Source: Lactococcus hircilactis (GTDB lineage: Bacteria; Bacillota; Bacilli; Lactobacillales; Streptococcaceae). Taken from it: a stretch of 64,000 bases of DNA. Positions 6,860 through 14,986 of the stretch are shown here, piece after piece. Both the position numbers and the translations under genes were made by a program. The notes beneath the pieces were generated by a model. That model was not told the origin of the DNA. It saw only the letters and a program-made list of their open reading frames with translations, and searched no databases. The stretch lies in assembly GCF_009601015.1 (NCBI RefSeq), contig NZ_WITJ01000011.1, positions 1 to 64,000 on the forward strand, given 5' to 3'. Each line of letters opens with the position of its first letter. The first letter of the stretch is position 1.

Positions 6860-8551
6860 ATGAATAAAAAAACTTTGACGCTTGTTATATGTTGTATCGG
6901 TATTTTTCTTTGCATGTTAGACACGACAGTTATGAACATTGCCCTACCCGCTATTCAGAATGGACTTCATTCAAATTTAGATGATTTATCTTGGGCGATT
7001 AACGCTTATGTCATTGTTTTTGCAGCGCTTACGATTCCTTTATCGAGAATTGCCGAAAGAGTGGGGATGCATAAGTTTTTTCTATTGGGATTACTGATGT
7101 TTTTGATAGGGTCTGTTTTATCTGCTACCGCATCAGAGCTTTCATTTCTTATAGTTGGTCGAGTTGTTCAGAGTTTGGGAGCAGCAACGATTTTCCCTTT
7201 ATCAATGGTTATTGGAATCTCGACGGTAGATTCTTCAAAACGAACACGTGTGATTGCGGCATTAGGAGTAACACAGGGGTTAGCAGCTGCTTTAGGACCA
7301 ACTATAGGAGGGCTATTGACACAATTTTCCAGTTGGAGATGGATTTTTTTAATAAATATTCCGTTCATTCTTATTTCGTTAGTACTATCCATGATGAATT
7401 TGAATTTTCATGAAAAAAGAAGTCGTGTCAAAATAGACAGTGTCGGAGCTATTTTAAGTATTATTGCATTGTTTACACTTACACTTGCTCTCGTACAAGG
7501 GCAATCGTGGGGGTGGAGAAGCATTTTAATCATTTCATTATTTAGTATAAGTCTTCTTTCAATAATTACTTTTATTATATATGAACGACACGCTGAAGCA
7601 CCAATGATTCCAATGATTTTATTTAAAGACCAACAATTTAATGGCGCAGCATTGACCATTGTATTGAGTAATTTATTTCTTGTCGCTGTAACGGTTGTTT
7701 TGCCCACTTATTTTACAAAAATACAAGGAAAGAATGAATTCATTGCGGCACTTTTGGTTACTCCTATATCTGCGATGATTTTTGTTTTTTCTCCTATTGC
7801 AGCGGTGCTCATTCAAAAGTTGGGAGCGAGAATCGTAATTGCAACGGGTTTTTTATCAATGACAATTTCCTATATTCTATTTTCAACAATAAATATGGAT
7901 AACATTATTCAAGTTGTTGGAACCTGTTTACTATTAGGATTTGGATATGGGATTATCGCAGGACCAATTGTCGTGCTTGCAGCTTCAGACTTTACTGGTG
8001 AGGTATTAACAGCGTCACAAAGCGTAGCTGGAGTTTTACGACAAGTGGGAGTTGTTCTTGCTGTTGCAATTTTTGTTACAGGCCTGTATAGCAATGTGAA
8101 TAGCGCTAAACTTCAGTCTATTAAATATGCCGAACAAAAAATAGAAAAATTAAGTATTCCTAATGAGCAGAAAAAAGAAATGACTAATCAAGTGACAGAA
8201 CAAATTCAGGAAGAAAAAAATACCGCAACATTTTCTCAAAATCATATTTCGGCGAATCAGAAGAAAGAATTAATTCTTCAGCATTATAATCAAATGCTCG
8301 CTAACAATTCTAACTTACCACAAGTTAAAAAAGAAAAAATTCTACAGGAAGTAACAATTGAGGTAAATAAAAAAATTCAGAAAATTAATTCAGATATAAA
8401 TGACACGATTTTAGGGATTGTTGCTCGTACGAAGGGAAAATTTTCAGATGCTTTTGTCAGTTTGTATCGCTTATCTATCTTTTTTGTTGGAGTTTCTATG
8501 GGAGTTTCATTTCTATTTAAACGGAAATCCAAGTTGGAAAGAATCATGTAG
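6860..8551 (+). CDS. DHA2-family MFS multidrug exporter
   Basis: A 14-helix drug:H+ antiporter of the EmrB/LmrB type in the cytoplasmic membrane. Helix 1 carries LDTTVMNIALPAI (about residues 20-33), the family motif D1. WAINAYVIVFAALTIPLSRIAERVG covers helix 2 and motif A, and GPTIGGLLTQFSSWRWIFLINIPF (about 145-170) is motif C and its extension. At 563 residues it is longer than the usual 470-510: a polar, Lys/Gln/Asn-rich segment of about 115 residues (about 408-527) precedes the last helix. The ATG has AGGAGG eight bases upstream. It probably belongs to the LytTR/DUF3021 transcription unit, since no promoter or terminator is evident in the 59-base gap. Confidence 0.9.
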   Translation: MNKKTLTLVICCIGIFLCMLDTTVMNIALPAIQNGLHSNLDDLSWAINAYVIVFAALTIPLSRIAERVGMHKFFLLGLLMFLIGSVLSATASELSFLIVGRVVQSLGAATIFPLSMVIGISTVDSSKRTRVIAALGVTQGLAAALGPTIGGLLTQFSSWRWIFLINIPFILISLVLSMMNLNFHEKRSRVKIDSVGAILSIIALFTLTLALVQGQSWGWRSILIISLFSISLLSIITFIIYERHAEAPMIPMILFKDQQFNGAALTIVLSNLFLVAVTVVLPTYFTKIQGKNEFIAALLVTPISAMIFVFSPIAAVLIQKLGARIVIATGFLSMTISYILFSTINMDNIIQVVGTCLLLGFGYGIIAGPIVVLAASDFTGEVLTASQSVAGVLRQVGVVLAVAIFVTGLYSNVNSAKLQSIKYAEQKIEKLSIPNEQKKEMTNQVTEQIQEEKNTATFSQNHISANQKKELILQHYNQMLANNSNLPQVKKEKILQEVTIEVNKKIQKINSDINDTILGIVARTKGKFSDAFVSLYRLSIFFVGVSMGVSFLFKRKSKLERIM

Positions 8552-8603
8552 TGACGACGATTTTTAACTTAGTATGTTGTCATTACCTATTTTTATCTCT
8601 CAA

Positions 8604-8628
8604 AAAAGAGCTGGAAAGCTCTTTTATA
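8604..8628. terminator. Bidirectional terminator between exporter and HAD gene
   Basis: AAAAGAGCT (8604-8612), loop ggaa, AGCTCTTTT (8617-8625). The convergent genes on both sides share it; its right arm overlaps the stop codon of the minus-strand HAD gene. Confidence 0.88.
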
Positions 8629-9409
8629 AAATTTCCCAGTGTTTAAATGCGTTGACAATTCCATGGTTTGTATTCTTTGTTGTGACAAAATCTGCAATCG
8701 ATTTGAGTTCGTTAACCGCATTTCCCATTGCTGTTTTGTGATCCGCAGCTAAAAGTAAGTCTAAATCGTTTCTTCCATCACCAAAAGCAAAGGTTTCACC
8801 TTTAAAATCAAGCACTTCAAGGATATGTTTCAAGCCAGTCCCCTTATTCGTATCACGGTTTGTCACGTCAATGGAACTCGGTGCATTCTTAAAAAAATTG
8901 AGCTCAGGGACTTGCGCTTTATAATAATCCACTTGACTTAATGCTTTTGTTAAAACCAAAAGCATATTAACTTCCTGATTTAAATAACGCGTCGGATCAA
9001 CATTTGGAAGAGGCATGTGCGTGTAGTCATAAGCAATTCGAGCATTTTCTGTCATCTCATTGACCCAATAATGCGTCCCATCATAAAAAGATAACGCCTC
9101 CTCGTGAGGTTTTGCTGCCACAAGGAGTTTTTCAATGCTTGATTTTGGGATTTCTTCTTTATAAATCGTCTTTCCATCTAAGACAATATATTGCCCATTC
9201 ATTGCAATCGCACCTGTGATTCCTGTTTGTTTCATGATGTCATGCAACTCGAAATTTCCACGTCCCGTCGCGATAAATGGAAGAACGCCATTTGCTCTGA
9301 TCTGATGAATTGCTTGAACAACGTCTAAATCCAATTGACTTTTAGCATTCAGTAAAGTCCCGTCTAAGTCGAAGAAGGCTAGTGCCTTATAATCATTGAT
9401 ATTTTTCAT
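8624..9409 (-). CDS. Cof-type HAD-IIB phosphatase
   Basis: The 261-residue cytoplasmic phosphatase has the HAD motifs in order: FFDLDGTLL near residue 13 (nucleophile Asp), FIATGRG near 45, a conserved Lys near 190 (DTNKGTGLK) and FAFGDGRNDLDLL near 210. The C2 cap places it in the Cof/YidA-like IIB subfamily, which hydrolyses small phosphorylated metabolites. The exact substrate cannot be told. A canonical promoter on the minus strand puts transcription start on the ATG itself, so the mRNA is probably leaderless and there is no Shine-Dalgarno site. It is divergent from ftsK. Confidence 0.9.
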   Translation of the reverse strand: MKNINDYKALAFFDLDGTLLNAKSQLDLDVVQAIHQIRANGVLPFIATGRGNFELHDIMKQTGITGAIAMNGQYIVLDGKTIYKEEIPKSSIEKLLVAAKPHEEALSFYDGTHYWVNEMTENARIAYDYTHMPLPNVDPTRYLNQEVNMLLVLTKALSQVDYYKAQVPELNFFKNAPSSIDVTNRDTNKGTGLKHILEVLDFKGETFAFGDGRNDLDLLLAADHKTAMGNAVNELKSIADFVTTKNTNHGIVNAFKHWEIL

Positions 9410-9415
9410 AATTTT

Positions 9416-9444
9416 ATTGTACCAATTTATGATATAATTGTAAA
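9416..9444 (-). promoter_or_regulatory. HAD gene promoter giving a leaderless mRNA
   Basis: On the minus strand TTTACA, 17 bases and TACAAT are followed after six bases by ATG (9409-9407), so the start site falls on or next to the A of ATG. Confidence 0.75.
9430..9438 (+). promoter_or_regulatory. ftsK promoter, overlapping the divergent HAD promoter
   Basis: TGATATAAT is an extended -10 (TATAAT 9433-9438), 48 bases before the ftsK ATG. It overlaps the -35/spacer region of the minus-strand promoter, so the two may interfere. Confidence 0.65.
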
Positions 9445-9485
9445 TATAAATATTCTAACGCATTAGAAAAGATAACGAGTGAGAC

Positions 9486-11750
9486 ATGGCAACGAAAAAT
9501 AAGACGAAAAGAAAACCAACGAATAAAGAAAGACAGATGAGAGCAGCCAATCGAAAAATGATTAGCTTTTTTATCCTTTTACTCTTGATGATATTTGCGC
9601 TTGCAAGATTAGGTGTTTTTGGAATGTTTCTTTATAATCTCGTCAGATTACTGGTCGGATCTATGGCTATTCCAGTGATTTTAGGCGGCCTCCTTTTTAT
9701 GTTCCTTACAAGATTTAAAAAAGAAATATTAAAAAACAATAAAAGAATCATTCCAGCGATCCTACTCTTATTTTTAGGATTTCTTCTTGTTTTTCAAGCA
9801 CAGTTTGATAAAATTTATGGTAACGCGCACACCATTTCATTTGTATGGCGAGAATTAACGACTGGAAAAGTGACTCATTTTGCAGGAGCAGGAACGCTTG
9901 GTGCACTTGTTTTTGGACCAGCAAAATCACTTTTTTCAACCATCGGTGTTTATTTTATCGTCGCCCTGTTTTGGCTGATTGCTCTATATTTGTTTGCACC
10001 AGGATTAGCACCAAAAGTCAAAGAAAAAATAAAATCTAATCTTGCAGCTCAAAAAGCAAAACATCTTGAGAAAAAAGAACAAAAAGAAAAGCAAAAACGA
10101 GAAGCTGCACTCATGGCACAACTTGAAGCAGAAAAAATAGCTCCTGATGTTCAAGAATCTCCTCAAGAAAATGAAAATACGATAGCGCTTGAACCACAAG
10201 AAAAAGAAATCCCGATTGCAATAGCTGAAGTCTCGCAACCACAGCAGACAGATGAAGAGCCGATTTTATTTTATCGTCCGCTTTTTGAAGGTCATTATAG
10301 CCTTCCTACAGTTGATCTTTTAGCAGAAATTCCGATAAAAAATCAATCTGCAGAACGCGACAATGTTCGACGAAACATTGGAATTTTAGAGGAAACATTT
10401 AAATCTTTTGGAATTTCCGCGACGGTAGAATCCGCTGTTGTTGGTCCATCCATCACAAAGTACGAAATCAAACTCGCTACGGGAGTTAAAGTCTCACGTG
10501 TTGTCAACTTATCCGATGATTTAGCTCTCGCTCTTGCAGCAAAAGATGTCAGAATTGAAGCCCCCATTCCCGGAAAATCGCTTATCGGAGTCGAAATTCC
10601 AAATGCAGAAGTTGCGACCGTTGGTTTTCGTGAAATGTGGGAAAACAGCAAAACGAACCCCACAAAACTCCTTGAAATTCCTCTTGGTAAGTCCTTAGAT
10701 GGCACGATGAGAGTTTTTGATTTAACAAGAATGCCGCATTTACTTATCGCAGGTTCAACAGGATCAGGGAAGTCTGTTGCTGTGAATGGGATTATCACTT
10801 CGATTTTGATGAAAGCTCTGCCCAGTCAAGTAAAATTTTTAATGGTCGATCCTAAAATGGTCGAACTCTCTGTTTATAATGATATTCCACATTTACTTAT
10901 CCCTGTGGTTACAAACCCACGAAAAGCAGCTCGTGCTTTGCAAAAAGTCGTTGACCAAATGGAAGAACGATACGAACTTTTTAGTCGGTTTGGGGTCAGA
11001 AACATTTCCGGATACAATGAAAAAATTGAACGATTTAATCAAGAATCTGATCAAAAAATGCTTCCGCTCCCTCTAATTGTGGTCATTGTTGATGAGTTGG
11101 CAGATTTAATGATGGTCGCAAGTAAAGAAGTAGAAGATGCAATTATTCGGCTCGGACAAAAAGCGCGTGCTGCTGGAATTCACATGATTCTTGCAACGCA
11201 ACGGCCATCTGTTGATGTTATTTCAGGATTAATTAAAGCAAACGTTCCTTCGCGTGTCGCTTTTGCGGTGTCATCGGGGACTGATTCAAGAACGATCATT
11301 GATCAAAATGGTGCTGAAAAATTACTTGGACGTGGAGATATGCTGTTCAAGCCGATTGATGAAAACCATCCGATTCGTCTGCAAGGCTCTTTTTTGAGTG
11401 ATGATGATGTCGAAGCGGTCGTTAATTTCATCAAAAATCAATCAGAAGCACAGTATGATTTAGAGAATTTTGATCCGGGAGAAGTCAGTGATGAAGAAGG
11501 GCGAAACACTTCGGGAAGTTCTGATGCTGCGATGGATCCTCTTTTTGAAGAAGCAAAAGCGATGGTGATTTCTGCTCAAAAAGCTTCAACCGCACAACTT
11601 CAACGCACGTTAAAAGTTGGATTTAACCGCGCTTCTGATTTAATGAATGAACTTGAAACGTCAGGAATCGTCGGACCAGCCAAAGGCACCACACCACGAA
11701 AAGTTTTGATTTCAAAAGAAGGTGAAATTTTAGAGGATGATGAAGCATGA
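9486..11750 (+). CDS. ftsK: DNA translocase FtsK/SpoIIIE
   Basis: Septum-located ATP-driven pump that clears and sorts chromosomal DNA at division. The 754 residues include about four N-terminal helices (about 25-45, 57-77, 86-105 and 145-170), a Lys/Glu-rich linker (about 175-260), the alpha/beta motor with Walker A GSTGSGKS (about 423-430) and Walker [12 protein letters not shown] (about 532-542), and a C-terminal gamma winged helix (about 690-750) for oriented DNA recognition. The length is normal for Gram-positive FtsK/SftA-type proteins. The stop TGA overlaps a downstream ATG (ATGA) that opens a 19-codon mini-frame leading into holA. Confidence 0.95.
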   Translation: MATKNKTKRKPTNKERQMRAANRKMISFFILLLLMIFALARLGVFGMFLYNLVRLLVGSMAIPVILGGLLFMFLTRFKKEILKNNKRIIPAILLLFLGFLLVFQAQFDKIYGNAHTISFVWRELTTGKVTHFAGAGTLGALVFGPAKSLFSTIGVYFIVALFWLIALYLFAPGLAPKVKEKIKSNLAAQKAKHLEKKEQKEKQKREAALMAQLEAEKIAPDVQESPQENENTIALEPQEKEIPIAIAEVSQPQQTDEEPILFYRPLFEGHYSLPTVDLLAEIPIKNQSAERDNVRRNIGILEETFKSFGISATVESAVVGPSITKYEIKLATGVKVSRVVNLSDDLALALAAKDVRIEAPIPGKSLIGVEIPNAEVATVGFREMWENSKTNPTKLLEIPLGKSLDGTMRVFDLTRMPHLLIAGSTGSGKSVAVNGIITSILMKALPSQVKFLMVDPKMVELSVYNDIPHLLIPVVTNPRKAARALQKVVDQMEERYELFSRFGVRNISGYNEKIERFNQESDQKMLPLPLIVVIVDELADLMMVASKEVEDAIIRLGQKARAAGIHMILATQRPSVDVISGLIKANVPSRVAFAVSSGTDSRTIIDQNGAEKLLGRGDMLFKPIDENHPIRLQGSFLSDDDVEAVVNFIKNQSEAQYDLENFDPGEVSDEEGRNTSGSSDAAMDPLFEEAKAMVISAQKASTAQLQRTLKVGFNRASDLMNELETSGIVGPAKGTTPRKVLISKEGEILEDDEA

Positions 11751-11810
11751 TCAGCATCATCAATAATGGATGTCGAAGTGATCAAAATCTCGTAATGAAA
11801 GGATGAACAC

Positions 11811-12818
11811 ATGAGTGTCTTTGAAACATACGCCGCCCTAAAAAAGGATAAATTTCCAGCGCTTCTTGTGATTTTTGGTGAAGAAGAATCACTCGTTCAA
11901 GAACTAAAAGATCAATTTTTGAATGATGTTCATTTTGATCCAACCGATTTAAGTCAATCATTTTTCGATTTAAATCAGGCAGATGCAGCACTTGCCATAG
12001 AAGAATTAGAAACGCTTCCCTTTTTTTCAGACTCAAAATTAGTGATTTTTGAGAACTGCTACAATCTGACAACCGATAAAAAAATTGTTTTCGATGAAAA
12101 ACAAATGAATCGACTGGAAAGTTTTATTGATGCACCAAACCCATTTATTCAATTGGTGATGATATTGCATGGTAAAATGGATAGTCGTCTAAAAATCGTT
12201 AAAAAGCTGAAAAAAAAAGCCACACTTCTTGAAGCAACAAAGCTAAAACGTTTTGAGCTGATCAATGTGATGAGTCAACTGTTCCCTGACCTTTCAACTC
12301 CAGTGTTAAATCTAATAGTGGAAAAGTCCAATGAACAATTTAGCATGATCAAACAAAATATTGCTTTATTGAAGACATACAGTGCTCAGCGTACCGTCAC
12401 AGTAGAAGATGTTGAAAAAGTTGTCCCAAAATCACTTCAAGATAATATATTTTTACTGACAGAACTTGTTATTCGTGGTAAAATTGAAGAAGTTCGAAAT
12501 TTAGTGCATGATTTGACACTGCAAGGTGAAGATGTAATAAAGTTAACTGCAATTTTAACAAATGCGTATCGTCTTTATTATCAAACAAAGATCATGCAAA
12601 AAAAAGGCTGGAGTGAGAGTAAACAAACACAAATTTTAAAGATTAATCCTTATCGTGTGAAGTTAGCTAATCAACTCGTAAAACACAGTCCTGCAAGCTA
12701 TTTTTCAAACGCTCTGCTCGAACTTATTGCACTGGATCATCAGATCAAACAAAGCGTTGCGGACAAATTCTATCTCTTTGATGTCACTTTAATCAAATTA
12801 ACCTTGAAAAAACATTAA
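11811..12818 (+). CDS. holA: DNA polymerase III delta subunit
   Basis: The 335-residue clamp-loader delta subunit opens the beta clamp during replication. It follows the HolA pattern: PALLVIFGEEESLVQEL near residues 17-33, the FFSDSKLVIFENCY segment near 70, and SLQDNIFLLTELVIRGK near 208. Walker motifs are absent, as expected for delta. The start ATG is preceded by AAAGGATG six bases upstream. It lies 60 bases after ftsK, probably in one transcript, and ahead of gpsB. Confidence 0.92.
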   Translation: MSVFETYAALKKDKFPALLVIFGEEESLVQELKDQFLNDVHFDPTDLSQSFFDLNQADAALAIEELETLPFFSDSKLVIFENCYNLTTDKKIVFDEKQMNRLESFIDAPNPFIQLVMILHGKMDSRLKIVKKLKKKATLLEATKLKRFELINVMSQLFPDLSTPVLNLIVEKSNEQFSMIKQNIALLKTYSAQRTVTVEDVEKVVPKSLQDNIFLLTELVIRGKIEEVRNLVHDLTLQGEDVIKLTAILTNAYRLYYQTKIMQKKGWSESKQTQILKINPYRVKLANQLVKHSPASYFSNALLELIALDHQIKQSVADKFYLFDVTLIKLTLKKH

Positions 12819-12869
12819 AAATTTGGTATCATTGAAATGGACATTTTATAATGAATAAAAGAGGAAAAA

Positions 12870-13262
12870 ATGCCAACTTACAAACTAACCCCAAAAGATA
12901 TTTACGAAGCTGATTTCGATACTAAAATGCGCGGATTTGACAAAGAACAAGTCGATGAATTGCTTGATGATGTGATTCAGGACTATGAAGCTTATCAAAC
13001 AGAAATTTTGCGCTTACAAGAAGAAAATGAATTTTTGAAGAAAAAAATTGCTGAATTGGAAATGCAAGTTTCTAAACCTAATCAAGCTAATTTTGATGAT
13101 ACACAAAGATTTGAAACAAACATTTTCCGTCCAACAACACAAGCAGCACCAAAACCAAAAGTTGAGATGCGTACGCCAAGCAATTTTGATTTGCTTAAAC
13201 GCATTAACCGCTTGGAACAAGCAGTTTTTGGAAGAAATGGAAATACAAACGAAGGCGAATGA
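12870..13262 (+). CDS. gpsB: Cell division protein GpsB
   Basis: DivIVA-like coiled-coil protein that coordinates septal and peripheral peptidoglycan synthesis at midcell. The N-terminal membrane-binding domain (residues 1-65) has KLTPKDIYEADFDTKMRGFD and EQVDELLDDVIQDYEAY, then a heptad coiled coil (LRLQEENEFLKKKIAELE). A variable Pro/Gln linker (about 75-108) precedes the C-terminal trimerisation helix (FDLLKRINRLEQAVFG). At 130 residues it is slightly longer than the usual 110-120. The gpsB-rnpB-methyltransferase-mapZ order is conserved in streptococci. Confidence 0.94.
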   Translation: MPTYKLTPKDIYEADFDTKMRGFDKEQVDELLDDVIQDYEAYQTEILRLQEENEFLKKKIAELEMQVSKPNQANFDDTQRFETNIFRPTTQAAPKPKVEMRTPSNFDLLKRINRLEQAVFGRNGNTNEGE

Positions 13263-13282
13263 TCCTTCTTAAAAAAATGAAA

Positions 13283-13694
13283 TGACAGTTTTCGGATAAC
13301 TGCGCAATTTTGTCATCCTCAGAAGTTGTTTTGAGGATCCGATGTTGTGAGGAAAGTCCAGGCTCGTGCGATGCTGAGATGCTCGCAGTGATTGTGTCAG
13401 GCGAATCAATAAGCCTGAGTAGGAGCGTCACTCCTAACGGCGGAAAAGAGAGCTAAGGCTTGCTATGCTCAATTTTCTATAAAGTGCCAAAGAGACGATG
13501 TCGTAAGGAAACTTGCGAAGTGGAACGTGGTAAACCCCTCAAACGAGCAACCCAAACATATGGTAGGGGCATTCTAGCAACCGAATTGAAGGTGTGCTGG
13601 AGATTGCAAAAGCAATAGACAGATGGTTATCGAAGATTAATCTTACTTGATTGGATTGATTGGAACAAAACTTGGCTTATAGAAAACTGATGAC
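13283..13694 (+). ncRNA. rnpB: RNase P RNA (type B)
   Basis: Catalytic RNA that removes 5' leaders from tRNA precursors. Conserved elements appear in order: GAGGAAAGTCCAGGCTC near 13350 (P4 5' strand), GCCAAAGAGACGATG, GTGGAACGTGGTAAACCCC near 13520, and GGAACAAAACTTGGCTTA near 13660 (P4 3' strand). The ends were set from P1: GACAGTTTTC near 13285 pairs with GAAAACTGA near 13682. The long P10.1/P15-like insert pattern is of the Bacillus (B) type. Ends are accurate to about five bases. Confidence 0.96.
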
Positions 13695-13728
13695 AAGAGC
13701 TGGGGCGTTATGCTCTAGTTCTTTTTTA
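13695..13728 (+). terminator. rnpB terminator
   Basis: AAGAGCT (13695-13701) pairs with AGTTCTT (13717-13723), including one G-T pair, followed by a T-run. Confidence 0.85.
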
Positions 13729-13741
13729 TCGTACTAAAGGG

Positions 13742-13775
13742 TTGCATCAGAAAATCAATGGACATTTTGATGCAA
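13742..13775 (+). promoter_or_regulatory. Leader hairpin ahead of the THUMP methyltransferase gene
   Basis: TTGCATCA-G-AAAAT pairs with ATTTTGATGCAA (12 pairs, one bulged G) 24 bases before ATG 13800. It is not followed by a T-run, so it is not a plain terminator. It may be a regulatory leader or an RNA-processing site after rnpB. Confidence 0.45.
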
Positions 13776-13799
13776 AGAGAGATGAAATAGAAAAAAGAA

Positions 13800-14954
13800 A
13801 TGAAAAATAATTTTAAATTAATGGCAACCGCATCTGCAGGACTTGAAAGTCTTGTCGCTAAAGAACTTCGAAATTTAGAGATTCAAAATGTGACGATTGA
13901 TGATCGCTCACGCGTTTTTTTTGAAGGGGATTTATCAACGATTGCAAAAGCCAATCTTTGGCTTCGTGTGGCTGATCGTGTCAAAATTGTTGTTGGTGAA
14001 TTTAAAGCAAAAACATTCGATGAATTATTTGAAGGTGTTTATGCTTTAGAATGGGATGAAATCATTCCTTTTGGGTGTCAATTTCCTGTAAGTAAAGCCA
14101 AAACGGTCAAATCAACACTACACAATGAACCTTCTGTTCAAGCGATTACTAAAAAAGCCATTGTCAAAAAATTGCAAACGGCTTATCATCGTCCTGAAGG
14201 CATCCCGATTCCAGAAAACGGGGCTCAATTTTCAATTGAGGTTGCGCTATATAAAGATACTGTTACGCTTACGATTGATACGACTGGAGACTCTCTTTTT
14301 AAACGAGGATACCGTCAAGAAAAAGGAGAAGCACCATTAAAAGAAAATATGGCAGCGAGCATTATTTTGTTAACAAATTGGTTAGCTAATCCAGCTCGAG
14401 CATTTGTGGATCCAACGTGTGGTTCTGGTACGTTTACGATTGAAGCTGCGATGCTTGCACTTAATATGGCACCTGGAATGAATCGAGCGTTTGCTTTTAG
14501 TGCTTGGCCATGGTTTGATGATGCGGTTTTAAACGAAGAAAAAGCGCGTGCTAAAAAACAAGTAAGATCAGATTTAAAATTGGACATTAAAGGATTTGAT
14601 AGTGATGCCAAAATGATTGAGATTTCTAAACGCAATGCGCTTGCAGTTGGTCTTGAAGACGTGATAGAATATAAACAGATGCGTCTGCAAGATTTTAGAA
14701 CTGAAAAAGAAGATGGTGTGCTTGTGTCAAATCCACCTTATGGGGTTCGTCTTGAAGATGAGGAAGCAGTCGTAAAACTTTATTCAGAAATGGGAAAAAC
14801 TTTTGCAAGCCTTGAGACGTGGAGTAAGTATATTTTAACGAGTGATTTACTTTTTGAGACGCATTATGGTTTGAAAGCAACGAAAAAAAGAAAATTGTAT
14901 AATGGAACTTTGCGTACAGACCTTTATATGTATTTTGGAAAGCGAATAAAATAA
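13800..14954 (+). CDS. rlmL: THUMP-domain class I SAM-dependent 23S rRNA (guanine-N2) methyltransferase, RlmL-like
   Basis: The 384-residue RNA methyltransferase has an N-terminal ferredoxin-like plus THUMP region (about 1-165) and a Rossmann-fold domain. The SAM motif is VDPTCGSGTFTIEAAM (about 202-217) and the catalytic motif is SNPPYGVRL (about 309-317), typical of N2-guanine methylation. It corresponds to the YpsC/RlmL N-terminal methyltransferase of Gram-positive bacteria and lacks the C-terminal RlmK half found in E. coli. It sits between rnpB and mapZ, as in streptococci. Confidence 0.9.
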   Translation: MKNNFKLMATASAGLESLVAKELRNLEIQNVTIDDRSRVFFEGDLSTIAKANLWLRVADRVKIVVGEFKAKTFDELFEGVYALEWDEIIPFGCQFPVSKAKTVKSTLHNEPSVQAITKKAIVKKLQTAYHRPEGIPIPENGAQFSIEVALYKDTVTLTIDTTGDSLFKRGYRQEKGEAPLKENMAASIILLTNWLANPARAFVDPTCGSGTFTIEAAMLALNMAPGMNRAFAFSAWPWFDDAVLNEEKARAKKQVRSDLKLDIKGFDSDAKMIEISKRNALAVGLEDVIEYKQMRLQDFRTEKEDGVLVSNPPYGVRLEDEEAVVKLYSEMGKTFASLETWSKYILTSDLLFETHYGLKATKKRKLYNGTLRTDLYMYFGKRIK

Positions 14955-14986
14955 TTTTTTGACTTAAAATTTTAAGAGGGAGAAAA

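Noticed and set aside
10343-10798. Minus-strand frame of 151 codons inside ftsK
   Set aside because: It is a shadow of ftsK: no start signals, and composition is explained by the codon use of the opposite strand.
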